Positions 9,565-18,194 are shown, counted from the first letter of the stretch. The stretch: DNA of 64,000 bases from Kordiimonas sp. SCSIO 12603 (GCF_024398035.1 NZ_CP073748.1:1282001-1346000), one strand, 5' to 3'. The notes: generated by a model not told the origin, from the letters alone. Translations and numbers: made by a program.

Positions 9565-10914
9565 TTATGTTCCCGCTACCATCATGCCGTCAATACGAAC
9601 GGTTGGGGCGTTGGCACCGTATTTAAACTCAAGGTCTGATGCTGGCACAAGAGCCATGAACATATCCTTAAGATTGCCAGCAATTGTAAATTCGCTCACG
9701 CTTTCGGTGATCTCGCCGTTTTTGATCATGAAACCTGACGCGCCGCGGCTATAGTCACCTGTTACGCCGTTTACACCCATGCCGATAAGCTCGGTGATAT
9801 AAATACCGTCAGCGATATCAGCCATCAGTTCATCAGGGGAAAGGGTGCCAGCTTCCATATAAAGGTTAGTGGTGCCAATGCCGGGGGCGGAAGATGTACC
9901 GCGTGATGCGTGGCCCGTTACTTCCATTTCAAGTTGGCGTGCGGTGGCGCTGTTCAGTGTCCATGTTTTCAGCATGCCACCCTCTACAAGGTTGGCTTTC
10001 TGAACTCTTACACCTTCACCATCAAACAGTTTGCTTGAAAGCCCTCGTTTCATCAGCGGGTTATCCACAATGGTAACGCCGTCTGCGAACACGGCTTCAC
10101 CAAGCCGGTCTTTCAGAAAGCTGGTGCCGCGCGCAACAGCGCCGCCTGAAATAGCACCTGCAAAATGCCCGAGCAGCGAGTTCGCCACCCGTGGGCTGAA
10201 AATCAGTGGTTTCTGCCCACTTTCTGCTTTGGATGGGTTCAGGCGTTTAACGGCAAGTTCACCCGCTTTTGTACCAATAGCAGCAGCACTTTCCAGATCA
10301 GAAAAATGGCGGGTGGATGTGAAATCATAATCCCGTTCCATGCCGGTGCCTTCGCCAGCAACCGCTGAAACGCTGGATGAAAAACTGGAACCTTTATAGT
10401 GGCCTGCAAAACCGTGGCTGGTCACGAGATCAATCGCCCAACTGCTGGCTGATGCCCCAGCGCCTGGTGATGTGGTTACCCCTTCAACAGCGCGGGTTGC
10501 TTCCTCGGCTTCACGGGCAATTTCCGCCAGTTGTTCGGCGGATACTTCTGTATCATCATAGAGATCAAGTTCAGCAAACGGGCCTGTGTGAAGTTTATCT
10601 TCGGGTGCAAGGCCGCAATATTGGTCTTCCGGCACAGCGCGTGCCATAGCAAGCGTGCGCTCTACCACTTCTTTCAGGTTATCAGCGCTGCGGTTGCTGG
10701 TGGAAACCATCGCCTGCTGTTTGCCGATCATCACACGGAGACCAATATCTTCGCCTTCAGAGCCTTCAACATCTTCCATCTGGCCTTCACGCCAGGAAAC
10801 ACCTTTTGAGCGTGCATCAACGGCAACCGCATCGGCTGCATCCGCACCGCCTTTAAGCGCTGCTTTTACCAGATCATCAAGCAAGTTGAGGGTGCTGTCA
10901 GAAGACTTAGACAT
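9565..10914 (-). CDS. pmbA: TldD/PmbA (TldE) family metalloprotease subunit
   Basis: About 449 residues from the ATG at 10914, which has GGGGA seven bases upstream; an in-frame extension to 10956 lacks a Shine-Dalgarno. The N-terminal half has the PmbA pattern (GQMEDVEGSEGEDIGLRVMI) and the C-terminal half ends in the family signature GVNGVTGDYSRGASGFMI. No HExxxH is seen, which fits the PmbA/TldE subunit rather than TldD. TldD and TldE together form a protease that processes modified peptides such as microcin B17 and degrades CcdA. tldD is not in this window. Confidence 0.9.
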   Translation of the reverse strand: MSKSSDSTLNLLDDLVKAALKGGADAADAVAVDARSKGVSWREGQMEDVEGSEGEDIGLRVMIGKQQAMVSTSNRSADNLKEVVERTLAMARAVPEDQYCGLAPEDKLHTGPFAELDLYDDTEVSAEQLAEIAREAEEATRAVEGVTTSPGAGASASSWAIDLVTSHGFAGHYKGSSFSSSVSAVAGEGTGMERDYDFTSTRHFSDLESAAAIGTKAGELAVKRLNPSKAESGQKPLIFSPRVANSLLGHFAGAISGGAVARGTSFLKDRLGEAVFADGVTIVDNPLMKRGLSSKLFDGEGVRVQKANLVEGGMLKTWTLNSATARQLEMEVTGHASRGTSSAPGIGTTNLYMEAGTLSPDELMADIADGIYITELIGMGVNGVTGDYSRGASGFMIKNGEITESVSEFTIAGNLKDMFMALVPASDLEFKYGANAPTVRIDGMMVAGT

Positions 10915-11107
10915 CCAAAAATCCCCATGTGAGAAATTACCAAATACAGAAGCCACAATAAGCCACAGAAGAGGGTAGTTTACAAGATACCCTTTGGTGA
11001 ATTGTTTTAATTCGCTGGGATTGGGAATAGCGAAATGGATTAATACTTTGCAATCGATGATATAAACTGCATGCTACTTCTTATTCATACCCAACTATAA
11101 GAACTTT

Positions 11108-12103
11108 ATGCCCATACGCCTGAAATCCATAATGTTGAATGATTTGGAAGCGTTCCACGCGCAGCTGAATGATCCGCTTGTAGCGCGGAACAGCAGTACA
11201 ATCCCGCATCCGGTAACACTGGATTTTGCCAAGGAAAGGCTTATCAGCCGCGGCAGGGATGAGCGGCTTTTGTTTAATATGTTTCAGCGCGGCATTTATG
11301 ATGGTGACGTGCTTGTGGGCAGCGGTGTTTTGTTCATCAATCCAAAAGATGAATGGGAAATTGGGTATTTCATAGGGGCTGATCACCGAGGAAAAGGCTA
11401 TGCAACAGAGGCCGCGAAGGCTCTTCTGAAATTAGCACAGCAACTGGAACCCAGACGAGCAATTACAGCAAGGTTTGGGAAAGATAACCCGGCATCCGGG
11501 CGTGTTCTTCAAAAAATCGGTTTTGTATTCGATAGCGAAGAGATGGTGAATTCTATCTCACGGGGTGCATCCTATCTAAGTGTGAAGGTGCGGTATCCAA
11601 AGGAGGTAGAGCCTGATGGTATTATGCTTACCAGTTTTGAAACACTTGCAGATATCGAATGGGTATACAGCCTTAATGAAGATCCAGAAGCTTTACTTAT
11701 GGCGGGTATTGCTGGCGAGGTGATTGATAAAGCCAGCTTTGTGAAAGCAATGCAGGATGATTTGGCTGATCCTCAAAGCAATACTTATATGTTTCTCATC
11801 AGAAAGAATGGTGAGCGCGCGGGATATATTGATCTCTCTCCCGCACAGGGCGGAAAGGTGGCGCTAGGCTACTGGATTGACCGGAAATTCTGGGGGCAGG
11901 GTATTGCAGGGCGCGCGGTGGCAATGCTGTTGCAGGCGCAGCCTGATGTGATGCGGCGTCAGCCACTTTTCGCGAGGGTGCTGGACGGTAATGAGGCGTC
12001 TATTCGTATTCTTGAAAAACTGGGGTTTGAGACGATTGGCCGGAACAGTTATTATTCCGGCCCCCACAAAGGTAATGTTCAGCAAACAATTTTCAGGCGC
12101 TGA
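11108..12103 (+). CDS. Tandem GNAT acetyltransferase (RimJ/RimL type, two domains)
   Basis: A 331-residue protein made of two GNAT domains in one chain (about 1-165 and 170-331). The first contains the acetyl-CoA loop GADHRGKGYATEAAKALL and the second DRKFWGQGIAGRAV, each followed by the family's late motif (NPASGRVLQKIGF and NEASIRILEKLGF). Both look intact, so this is a fusion or duplication rather than a decayed copy. Substrates cannot be read from sequence. The stop is 3 bases from that of the convergent LemA-type gene. Confidence 0.87.
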   Translation: MPIRLKSIMLNDLEAFHAQLNDPLVARNSSTIPHPVTLDFAKERLISRGRDERLLFNMFQRGIYDGDVLVGSGVLFINPKDEWEIGYFIGADHRGKGYATEAAKALLKLAQQLEPRRAITARFGKDNPASGRVLQKIGFVFDSEEMVNSISRGASYLSVKVRYPKEVEPDGIMLTSFETLADIEWVYSLNEDPEALLMAGIAGEVIDKASFVKAMQDDLADPQSNTYMFLIRKNGERAGYIDLSPAQGGKVALGYWIDRKFWGQGIAGRAVAMLLQAQPDVMRRQPLFARVLDGNEASIRILEKLGFETIGRNSYYSGPHKGNVQQTIFRR

Positions 12104-12106
12104 GTA

Positions 12107-12682
12107 TTATTCCTGTTCAAGCGTGAAACCGATACTCTCCGCCGCTTCCGTGTTGGTGAACGGTTTGTATGGTGTTTGTTTGGCACCCATGCCGTTTACC
12201 AAATTGTTTGGGAATATCTGAATGCCGCTGTTGAAGGCTTCCACGTTCCCGTTAAAAATGCTGATAGCCGCTGAGATATTATCCTGCAGCTCGGAAATTT
12301 CTTTCATCAACCCTTTGGTAACACCAGCCATTTCCAGATTCGGGTAGGCTTCCATAGCAATATTAAAACTGCCAAGCATGCTTTGGGTGCGGGCTTCAAT
12401 TTGTGCCAGTTGGCTTGTGTCTACATCGCTGGTGTTCGCAAGAGAAAGCGTGCTTCTAAGCGCAGTGATTTCTTCAAGTAACTTTGCTTCATGTTCCTGA
12501 TATTGGCCCGCAACACGTTCAAGTTCAGGCAGCGTTTTGTTTTTCTGCCGTTCGTATGTGATGACATCTGACCATGCGCGTACTACCATGTTTTTCCGGC
12601 GGATAATGCCGTTGTTGATGATGATAAAGCTGATTATCAAAACGGCTGGAATTAGTAGCCAGATAAAGAGTGTTGGATCCAT
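12107..12682 (-). CDS. LemA family protein
   Basis: A 191-residue protein with one N-terminal membrane segment (LFIWLLIPAVLIISFIIINN) and a long helical body. It shows the LemA pattern: a VVRAWSDV helix, a VAGQYQEHEAKLLEEI helix, then AMEAYPNLEMAG. LemA proteins are membrane anchored with a helical bundle; their role is poorly defined. It lies 24 bases downstream of a DUF3137-like gene, a pairing seen in other bacteria. Confidence 0.85.
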   Translation of the reverse strand: MDPTLFIWLLIPAVLIISFIIINNGIIRRKNMVVRAWSDVITYERQKNKTLPELERVAGQYQEHEAKLLEEITALRSTLSLANTSDVDTSQLAQIEARTQSMLGSFNIAMEAYPNLEMAGVTKGLMKEISELQDNISAAISIFNGNVEAFNSGIQIFPNNLVNGMGAKQTPYKPFTNTEAAESIGFTLEQE

Positions 12683-12706
12683 GTTTATGCCTTCCTTGTG
12701 GGTAAG

Positions 12707-13735
12707 TTAGCTAAAATTATCATCTGAATATTTCATCAGTTTTTCTATGAATGCGAGAGCGGCAGTTAGCCTTGGCTGGCTGGCTTTGCCTTCAATCTCG
12801 GCTGCAAATTCTTTGGGTTGTTTCAGGCTGAATTCCCTGTTTATCCGGATGGTGTCGCTATTACCGAAGGAAAAGCACAGATCACCACTGTCGTTGAATT
12901 CTAGCACTATTTCACTAAGCGCATCGCCGGCTGCTTCAATTGCCTGAAGCACTGCGGGTTTCAGGAACTTCACGACTTCCATTTCGCTGTCAAAATTCAC
13001 GGAAAACTTTTTGTTGAAGCTGATCGAGCTGGTTTTATAGCCAGTCTGGAACAATTTCAGATATTTTTCGGCGATATCTATATTGCGGGCGTATCTGAAC
13101 GGTACGATGAAACCATAACGGTGATGATGATCATATACGGTTTTGGTTCTTACATTCCCTTTGCTGTCCGTGGTTGTTACACGGCGGCGGTCTACATAAT
13201 GGAAATGATAATAATTATAGTTGAAGCTATTTTCTTCGCCTTCATGCTTACCTTCCAGCCACTGTTCAATCAGGCGCTGGTGGTTCCCTTTTCTGAAAGA
13301 AGTGAAACGACCCGCCAGCTCCTTGGCTTTGTCCGGTGCATGAACTCTTATTTCTTGCAGGTTATAATCAAAAAGCGTGCTGCGAAAATGGATACGGTCA
13401 GATAGTTTATCAAAGCTTGCTCTGCGTTGGTGCCAGAAGCTGCCGTATATGACCAAAACCAAAACTAAACCGCCCAGCGGGACGAAGAGATATTCTTCCG
13501 GTACCTGTATGAAATACAGAGCTGCCCCGATGAGTATAAATAAAGCAGCAAAAATGCTGGCGAACATATTCAGGCGCTGGTTATCGTATGCAACTGGCTC
13601 TGGGAATTGTTCTAAGCGCTTGATGGCGGTGATTAGCTCATCATCGGAAGATGCTCCTTCCGCCCTTAGTTTTACTTCTATTAATATTGATTCAAGCCGT
13701 TTGTTATGTGGCTTTGAAGCGGATGATGCTTCCAT
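12707..13735 (-). CDS. DUF3137-like membrane protein
   Basis: The ATG at 13735 is preferred because GGGGG sits just upstream of it; a TTG at 13753 lacks a ribosome-binding site. The protein has about 342 residues. A soluble N-terminal helix is followed by two membrane segments (about 58-105), then a cytoplasmic domain with an aromatic/His-rich patch (FNYNYYHFHYVDRRR) and a DHHHRYGF segment that could bind metal. DUF3137-type proteins are of unknown function and frequently neighbour LemA, as here. The family name is a resemblance call. Confidence 0.6.
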   Translation of the reverse strand: MEASSASKPHNKRLESILIEVKLRAEGASSDDELITAIKRLEQFPEPVAYDNQRLNMFASIFAALFILIGAALYFIQVPEEYLFVPLGGLVLVLVIYGSFWHQRRASFDKLSDRIHFRSTLFDYNLQEIRVHAPDKAKELAGRFTSFRKGNHQRLIEQWLEGKHEGEENSFNYNYYHFHYVDRRRVTTTDSKGNVRTKTVYDHHHRYGFIVPFRYARNIDIAEKYLKLFQTGYKTSSISFNKKFSVNFDSEMEVVKFLKPAVLQAIEAAGDALSEIVLEFNDSGDLCFSFGNSDTIRINREFSLKQPKEFAAEIEGKASQPRLTAALAFIEKLMKYSDDNFS

Positions 13736-13825
13736 ATTTCCCCCGATTAGCAATGAATGCCGTAAGGTTTATATAAGAAGCTTCTCTGGCGGTTACAAAG
13801 GGCTTTTCTAAGTTTGGTGATAATT

Positions 13826-13842
13826 AATCGTATTTATCGATT
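13826..13842. promoter_or_regulatory. Candidate OxyR operator upstream of catalase
   Basis: An inverted repeat AATCG-N7-CGATT about 85 bases before the catalase start. Its core ATCG-N7-CGAT has the same geometry as the E. coli OxyR half-site pair ATAG-N7-CTAT. The same core occurs between oxyR and ahpC at 16519-16533. Assignment to OxyR is inference. Confidence 0.4.
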
Positions 13843-13925
13843 GAAATTTAAAATTTAATAAATTTGCCAAATTAATTGGTTGAGCATATCTTGGTTTTAC
13901 AGACACAAACCAAGAGGATGAGACC

Positions 13926-15407
13926 ATGTCAGGAAACACTCCAAATATTCTTACCACAGCGAACGGTGCTCCCGTTGCTGATGATAATAACAGTATTTCA
14001 GCTGGCTCTCGTGGCCCGCTAACTTTTGATAATTTCCGCCTGATGGAAAAGCTGGCGCACTTTAACCGCGAACGCATTCCTGAGCGTGTAGTGCACGCCC
14101 GCGGCAGTGGTGCATACGGCACATTCACACTTACAAAAGATTTAAGCGATTATACCATCGCCAACTTCCTTCAGGGTGAAGGCAAAGAAACGGAGGTGTT
14201 CGTTCGTTTCTCCACAGTAGGCGGCGGCCAAGACAGCAGCGATTATGCTCGTGATCCGCGCGGTTTCGCTGTGAAGTTTTATACAGAAGAAGGTAACTTT
14301 GATCTTGTTGGTAACAACACGCCTGTATTCTTTTTGCGTGATCCATCAAAGTTCCCTGATTTTGTGCACAGCCAGAAGAAAAACCCGCGTACAAACACGC
14401 CAGATGCATCTGCGGTGTTTGAATATTGGGCAAACCACCCGCAGTCTTTGCACCAGTCAACTATTCTGATGTCAGACCGCGGTATTCCAGCAAGCTATCG
14501 CCACATGAACGGCTATGGTTCTCATACTCTTAGCTTCTGGAATGATCAGGGCGAGCGTGTATGGGTGAAATTCCACCTGAAAACGGACCAAGGTATTAAA
14601 ACACTACGTGGTAGTGAAACAGCTGGCCTGCCTGCATACGGCGCGCAGGAAGATTTGGTGAACTCGATTGATGCAGGTGATTTCCCGAGCTGGACTGTGA
14701 AAATCCAGATCATGACAGAGACTGAAGCGAGAACATACCGCTACAACCCGTTTGATCTGACGAAAGTATGGCCGCATTCAGATTTCCCGCTTATTGAGAT
14801 CGGGAAAATGGAATTGAACCGCAACGTGGATAACTATTTCGCGGAAACAGAGCAATCAGCCTTCACACCGTCAAACCTTGTGCCGGGTGTGGGCGCATCG
14901 CCTGATAAGATGTTGCAGGCACGTTTGCTGGCATATCCTGATGCCCAGCGTTACCGGGTTGGTGTGAATCACCAGCAGTTGCCTGTGAATGCACCGAAGT
15001 GCCCAGTGCACCACTATCAGCGTGATGGTGCGATGGCAGGTATGGTGAAATGTCCTGTGACAGGCCATGCGGCAAACCAAGGTAGCGGTGCCAACTTCTT
15101 CCCGAATGATCGGGCTGCAGAAGGTGCACCAGTGCCGAAGCCATCAGTGATGGAGCCGCCAATGCCACTTGAAGAAGATGCATGGGTTGGTTACCACGAA
15201 AGCCGCGATGAAGATAACTTTACGCAGGCTGGAGAACTGTTCCGTATCATGACGGAAGATCAGAAGAACCAGCTCGCTGAAAATATCGCAGGTGGCCTAA
15301 GCCAGGCATCTGAAAGTGCACAAGTGCGGATGCTGGAACAGTATGCAGCAGCGGATGTAGATTATGCTGCACGCGTTAAAAAAGCGATTGAGGCCCTCAA
15401 GGCCTAA
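13926..15407 (+). CDS. katA: Monofunctional haem catalase
   Basis: A 493-residue catalase of the small-subunit clade, converting hydrogen peroxide to water and oxygen. The active-site His57 is in ERVVHARGSGAYG, the distal Asn in LVGNNTPVFF (about 130), and the proximal haem-ligand Tyr337 in RLLAYPDAQRYRVG. The start is fixed by GAGGA seven bases upstream. A candidate OxyR dyad lies in the promoter region, and the oxyR-ahpC-ahpD block follows directly, so peroxide control is likely. The gene symbol reflects clade resemblance. Confidence 0.95.
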   Translation: MSGNTPNILTTANGAPVADDNNSISAGSRGPLTFDNFRLMEKLAHFNRERIPERVVHARGSGAYGTFTLTKDLSDYTIANFLQGEGKETEVFVRFSTVGGGQDSSDYARDPRGFAVKFYTEEGNFDLVGNNTPVFFLRDPSKFPDFVHSQKKNPRTNTPDASAVFEYWANHPQSLHQSTILMSDRGIPASYRHMNGYGSHTLSFWNDQGERVWVKFHLKTDQGIKTLRGSETAGLPAYGAQEDLVNSIDAGDFPSWTVKIQIMTETEARTYRYNPFDLTKVWPHSDFPLIEIGKMELNRNVDNYFAETEQSAFTPSNLVPGVGASPDKMLQARLLAYPDAQRYRVGVNHQQLPVNAPKCPVHHYQRDGAMAGMVKCPVTGHAANQGSGANFFPNDRAAEGAPVPKPSVMEPPMPLEEDAWVGYHESRDEDNFTQAGELFRIMTEDQKNQLAENIAGGLSQASESAQVRMLEQYAAADVDYAARVKKAIEALKA

Positions 15408-15468
15408 ATCAACGAGAAATCCTCGGGAGGGGTGCGGAGCTGTCTGGAATTTGCCGCACCCTTAAAGA

Positions 15469-15504
15469 ACCGCCAACCCTGTTGTTTCCTCAAGGGTTGG
15501 CGGT
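15469..15504. terminator. Bidirectional terminator between catalase and oxyR
   Basis: A perfect 12-bp stem (ACCGCCAACCCT / AGGGTTGGCGGT) with a 12-base loop, followed by GTTCTT. It sits between two convergent genes. A weaker hairpin (GGTGCGG / CCGCACC) precedes it at 15431-15459. Confidence 0.75.
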
Positions 15505-15525
15505 GTTCTTATGCCTTGAGTTTGT

Positions 15526-16422
15526 TTAGTGAACCCAGGCGTTTTTAATCACTTCACCAAGTGCTTTGAAGGTTTCAGCCCGAGGGTTGGTTTTCCGCCA
15601 AATGAGGCCAATGGTGCGCGTAGGGTTAATATCTTTAAATTCCACAATATCCACACCTACATTATCCGTAAGGCCGGCATCCACTGCCATCTGGGGCAGT
15701 AAGGTTGTGCCGTGGCCAGCCGCTACCATTTGCAGAATTGTCGGCAAGCTGGTGCCTGAAAGTTCCCGGCGGGCCTGATTACCAACAAGCTGGCAGGCAT
15801 CAAGCGCGTGGTCGCGCAGGCAGTGGCCTTCCTCAAGCAGTAGTAAGTTGCTGTTATCGAGCTGGGCAGTGGTGATTTCCTTGCCCGGAGCTGTGTCTTC
15901 GGGGAAAGCGGCGACAAAACCATCATAAAAGAGCGGCATTTCGGCAGCGTCACCACATGCGAACGGCAGCGCGTAAAGAACAAGATCCAACTCGCCAGAG
16001 CGCATCAGGTCACAGAGATCAGCAGATTTATCTTCCCTGAGGTGCAATTCAAGGTCCGGTAGTTCTTTTTGCAGGGCAGGCATTACCTTCGGCAGCAGAT
16101 ACGGTGCGATCGTGGGGATAATACCGAGGCGGACAATACCCTTCAGTGGATCTTTGGCGGATGCTGCCATGTCAGTGAGGTCATCCACATCGTTCAGGAT
16201 TTTGAGGGCACGATCCACTACCTCCTCACCAAGAGCTGTAAACATCACGCTTCTTTTGGTGCGTTCCACCAGTTGTGCGCCCAGCAGGTTTTCAAGTTCC
16301 TGCAGGCCAGCGGACAAGGTTGACTGGGTCACATGGCTGCTTTCCGCGGCACGACCAAAATGGTTGGTTTTATGAAGGGCTACCAGATAGCGCAGCTGCT
16401 TTAAGGTGGGAGGAAAGCTCAT
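15526..16422 (-). CDS. oxyR: LysR-type peroxide sensor OxyR
   Basis: A 298-residue LysR-type regulator with an N-terminal winged helix (about 1-65) and a periplasmic-binding-like sensor domain. The redox pair that defines OxyR is present: Cys201 and Cys210 in GHCLRDHALDAC, with the same nine-residue spacing as Cys199/Cys208 of E. coli. Peroxide oxidation of this pair would switch it to activate catalase and ahpC. It is divergent from ahpC, the usual arrangement for a LysR protein and its target, and convergent with catalase. Confidence 0.94.
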   Translation of the reverse strand: MSFPPTLKQLRYLVALHKTNHFGRAAESSHVTQSTLSAGLQELENLLGAQLVERTKRSVMFTALGEEVVDRALKILNDVDDLTDMAASAKDPLKGIVRLGIIPTIAPYLLPKVMPALQKELPDLELHLREDKSADLCDLMRSGELDLVLYALPFACGDAAEMPLFYDGFVAAFPEDTAPGKEITTAQLDNSNLLLLEEGHCLRDHALDACQLVGNQARRELSGTSLPTILQMVAAGHGTTLLPQMAVDAGLTDNVGVDIVEFKDINPTRTIGLIWRKTNPRAETFKALGEVIKNAWVH

Positions 16423-16518
16423 TTACCTGTCCGATCAAAAAATATCTATATAATTTATTCAGTCGATTATGTTTCGAAAGCTTCTGAAACGCAAGCTATT
16501 CAACGGGTTCGTTATTAT

Positions 16519-16533
16519 ATCGTTAAAAACGAT
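16519..16533. promoter_or_regulatory. Candidate OxyR operator in the oxyR-ahpC intergenic region
   Basis: A perfect palindrome ATCGTT-AAA-AACGAT, containing the ATCG-N7-CGAT core also found upstream of catalase at 13827-13841. It lies between the divergent oxyR and ahpC starts, about 97 bases from oxyR and 126 from ahpC. OxyR binding is inferred. Confidence 0.45.
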
Positions 16534-16659
16534 TACAGAATATATTTTAATCGGTTGGATTGTTTTATCTTCTGCATGCATATTCATTTCAACAGGCAAC
16601 GACAGCGAGACAGCGACAGGCCTGAAACAGATTTGATTATATTAGAGGATACCAAGACC

Positions 16660-17193
16660 ATGCTTACTATCGGTGATAAAATTCCAGCGTTCGACCTTAA
16701 AGCAGTTGTTGATGCAAACATGCCTGCGGATGATTTTCCGCGTATTACAAATGAAAGCAATCCTGGTAAGTGGACAGTGCTTTTCTTCTGGCCAAAAGAT
16801 TTCACATTCGTATGCCCAACTGAAATCATCGCTTTCAACGAGCTGAACGAAGAATTTGCTGATCGTGATGCGGTTCTACTCGGTGCAAGCACAGACACAG
16901 ATTTTGTACACCTTGCATGGCGCCAGAGCCGTGATGACCTTGGTGAGGTTTCTTTCCCGTGGCTTGCAGACGTGAAGAAAGAGCTTTCTGACGGCCTTGG
17001 TATTCTGGACAAAGAAGAAGGTGTTGCACTGCGCGCTACATTCATCGCTGATCCAGACGGCATCATCCGTTATGCCGCTGTGAACGACCTTTCCGTAGGC
17101 CGTAACCCAGCTGAGGTTCTCCGCGTTCTTGATGCGCTGCAAACAGATGAACTTTGCCCATGTAACTGGAACCCAGGTGAAGAAACGCTCTAA
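16660..17193 (+). CDS. ahpC: Peroxiredoxin, alkyl hydroperoxide reductase subunit C
   Basis: I use the ATG at 16660, which has AGAGGAT ten bases upstream and gives a 177-residue protein of normal AhpC length; the open frame extends further without a ribosome-binding site. The peroxidatic Cys52 is in DFTFVCPTEI, and the C-terminal resolving region is CPCNW (Cys166, Cys168). A C-terminal cysteine cluster of this kind resembles mycobacterial AhpC, which is reduced by AhpD rather than AhpF. ahpD is the next gene and no ahpF is seen, which fits. It reduces peroxides in the cytoplasm and is probably OxyR-activated. Confidence 0.94.
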   Translation: MLTIGDKIPAFDLKAVVDANMPADDFPRITNESNPGKWTVLFFWPKDFTFVCPTEIIAFNELNEEFADRDAVLLGASTDTDFVHLAWRQSRDDLGEVSFPWLADVKKELSDGLGILDKEEGVALRATFIADPDGIIRYAAVNDLSVGRNPAEVLRVLDALQTDELCPCNWNPGEETL

Positions 17194-17222
17194 GGCTTAA
17201 TAACCCCCTAAGTTTCCCTGAC

Positions 17223-17299
17223 GCAGGCTGCTCTACCCCCTCTGCAGCCTGCCTATGGCCCCGGCTTTTCCTCGCGTAATTTTCTTTTTAGCCGGGGCC
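17223..17299 (+). other. Two tandem hairpins between ahpC and ahpD
   Basis: The first has an 8-bp stem (GCAGGCTG 17223-17230 / CAGCCTGC 17245-17252). The second has a 10-bp GC-rich stem (GGCCCCGGCT 17257-17266 / AGCCGGGGCC 17290-17299) with a 23-base loop. A pyrimidine tract CCTCCCCTTTTTC follows. They could attenuate read-through into ahpD or stabilise the ahpC end; neither is a textbook terminator. Confidence 0.45.
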
Positions 17300-17344
17300 A
17301 TTCCTCCCCTTTTTCAATGCACCAGTTTTTGAGGCCGAGCCTCA

Positions 17345-17354
17345 GAGGATAGAG
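17345..17354 (+). promoter_or_regulatory. ahpD Shine-Dalgarno with perfect complementarity to the nearby candidate small RNA
   Basis: The sequence GAGGATAGAG contains the GAGGA ribosome-binding site of ahpD, starting 12 bases before its ATG. The same ten bases appear on the + strand at 18129-18138. The RNA transcribed from the minus strand there would pair with this site over ten contiguous bases. Confidence 0.5.
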
Positions 17355-17356
17355 AC

Positions 17357-17887
17357 ATGTTAGATACAATTAAAAGCCAACTCCCAGCTTATGCAAAAGA
17401 CTTGAAACTGAACCTTTCTTCGCTGATGCGTGAAGAAACACTATCAGTAGAACGCCGTTATGGTTCGCTGTTCGCAGCTGCTCTTGCTTCAGGCAATGAA
17501 ACACTTATTAAAGCGTTTGCAGATGAAGCAGCCCAGCACTTGGACGCAGAAGAATTAGAAAATGTAAAAGCGGCCAATGCCATTATGGGCATGACCAACA
17601 TTTACTATCGTTTCCTTCATATGGCGAAGGATGGTGAATATCAGCGTATGGCTGCAAACCTTCGTATGCAGATTATCGGTAAGCCACCTGCGGATAAAGT
17701 GAACTTCGAACTGTTCTCGCTTGTTGTTTCTGCTGTGAACGGCTGCGAATTCTGTGTGGCTGCACATGATGCAGAACTGAAGAAAGCTGGCCTGAACCGC
17801 GAAGAAATTCAGGCAAGTATCCGTATTGCAGCAACTGTGCATGCGGTGGCAGGTGTGCTGACAGGCGAGGAAACCCTCGCTGCTTAA
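17357..17887 (+). CDS. ahpD: Alkylhydroperoxidase AhpD
   Basis: A 176-residue AhpD. The catalytic CxxC motif with proton-relay histidine is NGCEFCVAAHD, giving Cys130, Cys133 and His137, the same positions as in Mycobacterium tuberculosis AhpD. In that system AhpD passes electrons from a lipoyl protein to AhpC. It sits 163 bases after ahpC on the same strand. Its ribosome-binding site overlaps a 10-base match to the candidate antisense-acting RNA at about 18,100. Confidence 0.94.
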   Translation: MLDTIKSQLPAYAKDLKLNLSSLMREETLSVERRYGSLFAAALASGNETLIKAFADEAAQHLDAEELENVKAANAIMGMTNIYYRFLHMAKDGEYQRMAANLRMQIIGKPPADKVNFELFSLVVSAVNGCEFCVAAHDAELKKAGLNREEIQASIRIAATVHAVAGVLTGEETLAA

Positions 17888-17974
17888 CCAGCAATAGATT
17901 GTGAGGCGTATGGATGACCCAGCAGAAAAATGCAGGTGTCGCCTGATTATTGTCATAATTCAGATGTTATAAGA

Positions 17975-18008
17975 AAGTGGGCTAGGTTTCTGGCCCGCTT
18001 TTTCTGTT
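17975..18008 (+). terminator. Rho-independent terminator of ahpD
   Basis: The stem AAGTGGGC / GCCCGCTT contains one G-U pair and a 10-base loop. It is followed by TTTCTGTTT, about 90 bases after the ahpD stop. Confidence 0.7.
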
Positions 18009-18085
18009 TGGGGTTTCGTAAAATTTTGTCTGATTGATTTCTTTTATAGTTGTGAAATACAGCTAATAAGGGAAGTTTGCTTTAG

Positions 18086-18194
18086 ACAAAAAAGTGGCCG
18101 GGAAATACCCGGCCCGAGTCACGACAGCGAGGATAGAGTAACCACGAGGCGTGGTTACAATATGGAGAGACGCAGCAAGGCCGCGCCCTCTCGC
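18086..18194 (-). ncRNA. Candidate trans-acting small RNA, about 105-110 nt
   Basis: Read on the minus strand, this stretch folds into three consecutive hairpins. The first is GAGAG...CTCTC with an inner GCG/CGC (18192-18165). The second is a perfect 8-bp stem GTAACCAC/GTGGTTAC with a 5-base loop (18158-18138). The third is GGCCGGG/CCCGGCC (18114-18096), followed by ACTTTTTTG, a good intrinsic terminator. An unpaired linker between hairpins two and three (TCTATCCTCGCTGTCGTG) carries an anti-Shine-Dalgarno segment complementary to the ahpD ribosome-binding site. A promoter-like TTGACC lies upstream. No protein frame explains it. I do not recognise an Rfam family. It occupies the gap between ahpD and tadC. 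Confidence 0.6.

Noticed and set aside
18121-18192. tRNA-like or CRISPR-like structure in the ahpD-tadC gap
   Set aside because: There is no cloverleaf, anticodon loop, CCA end or repeated spacer pattern; three independent hairpins with a terminator fit a small RNA better.
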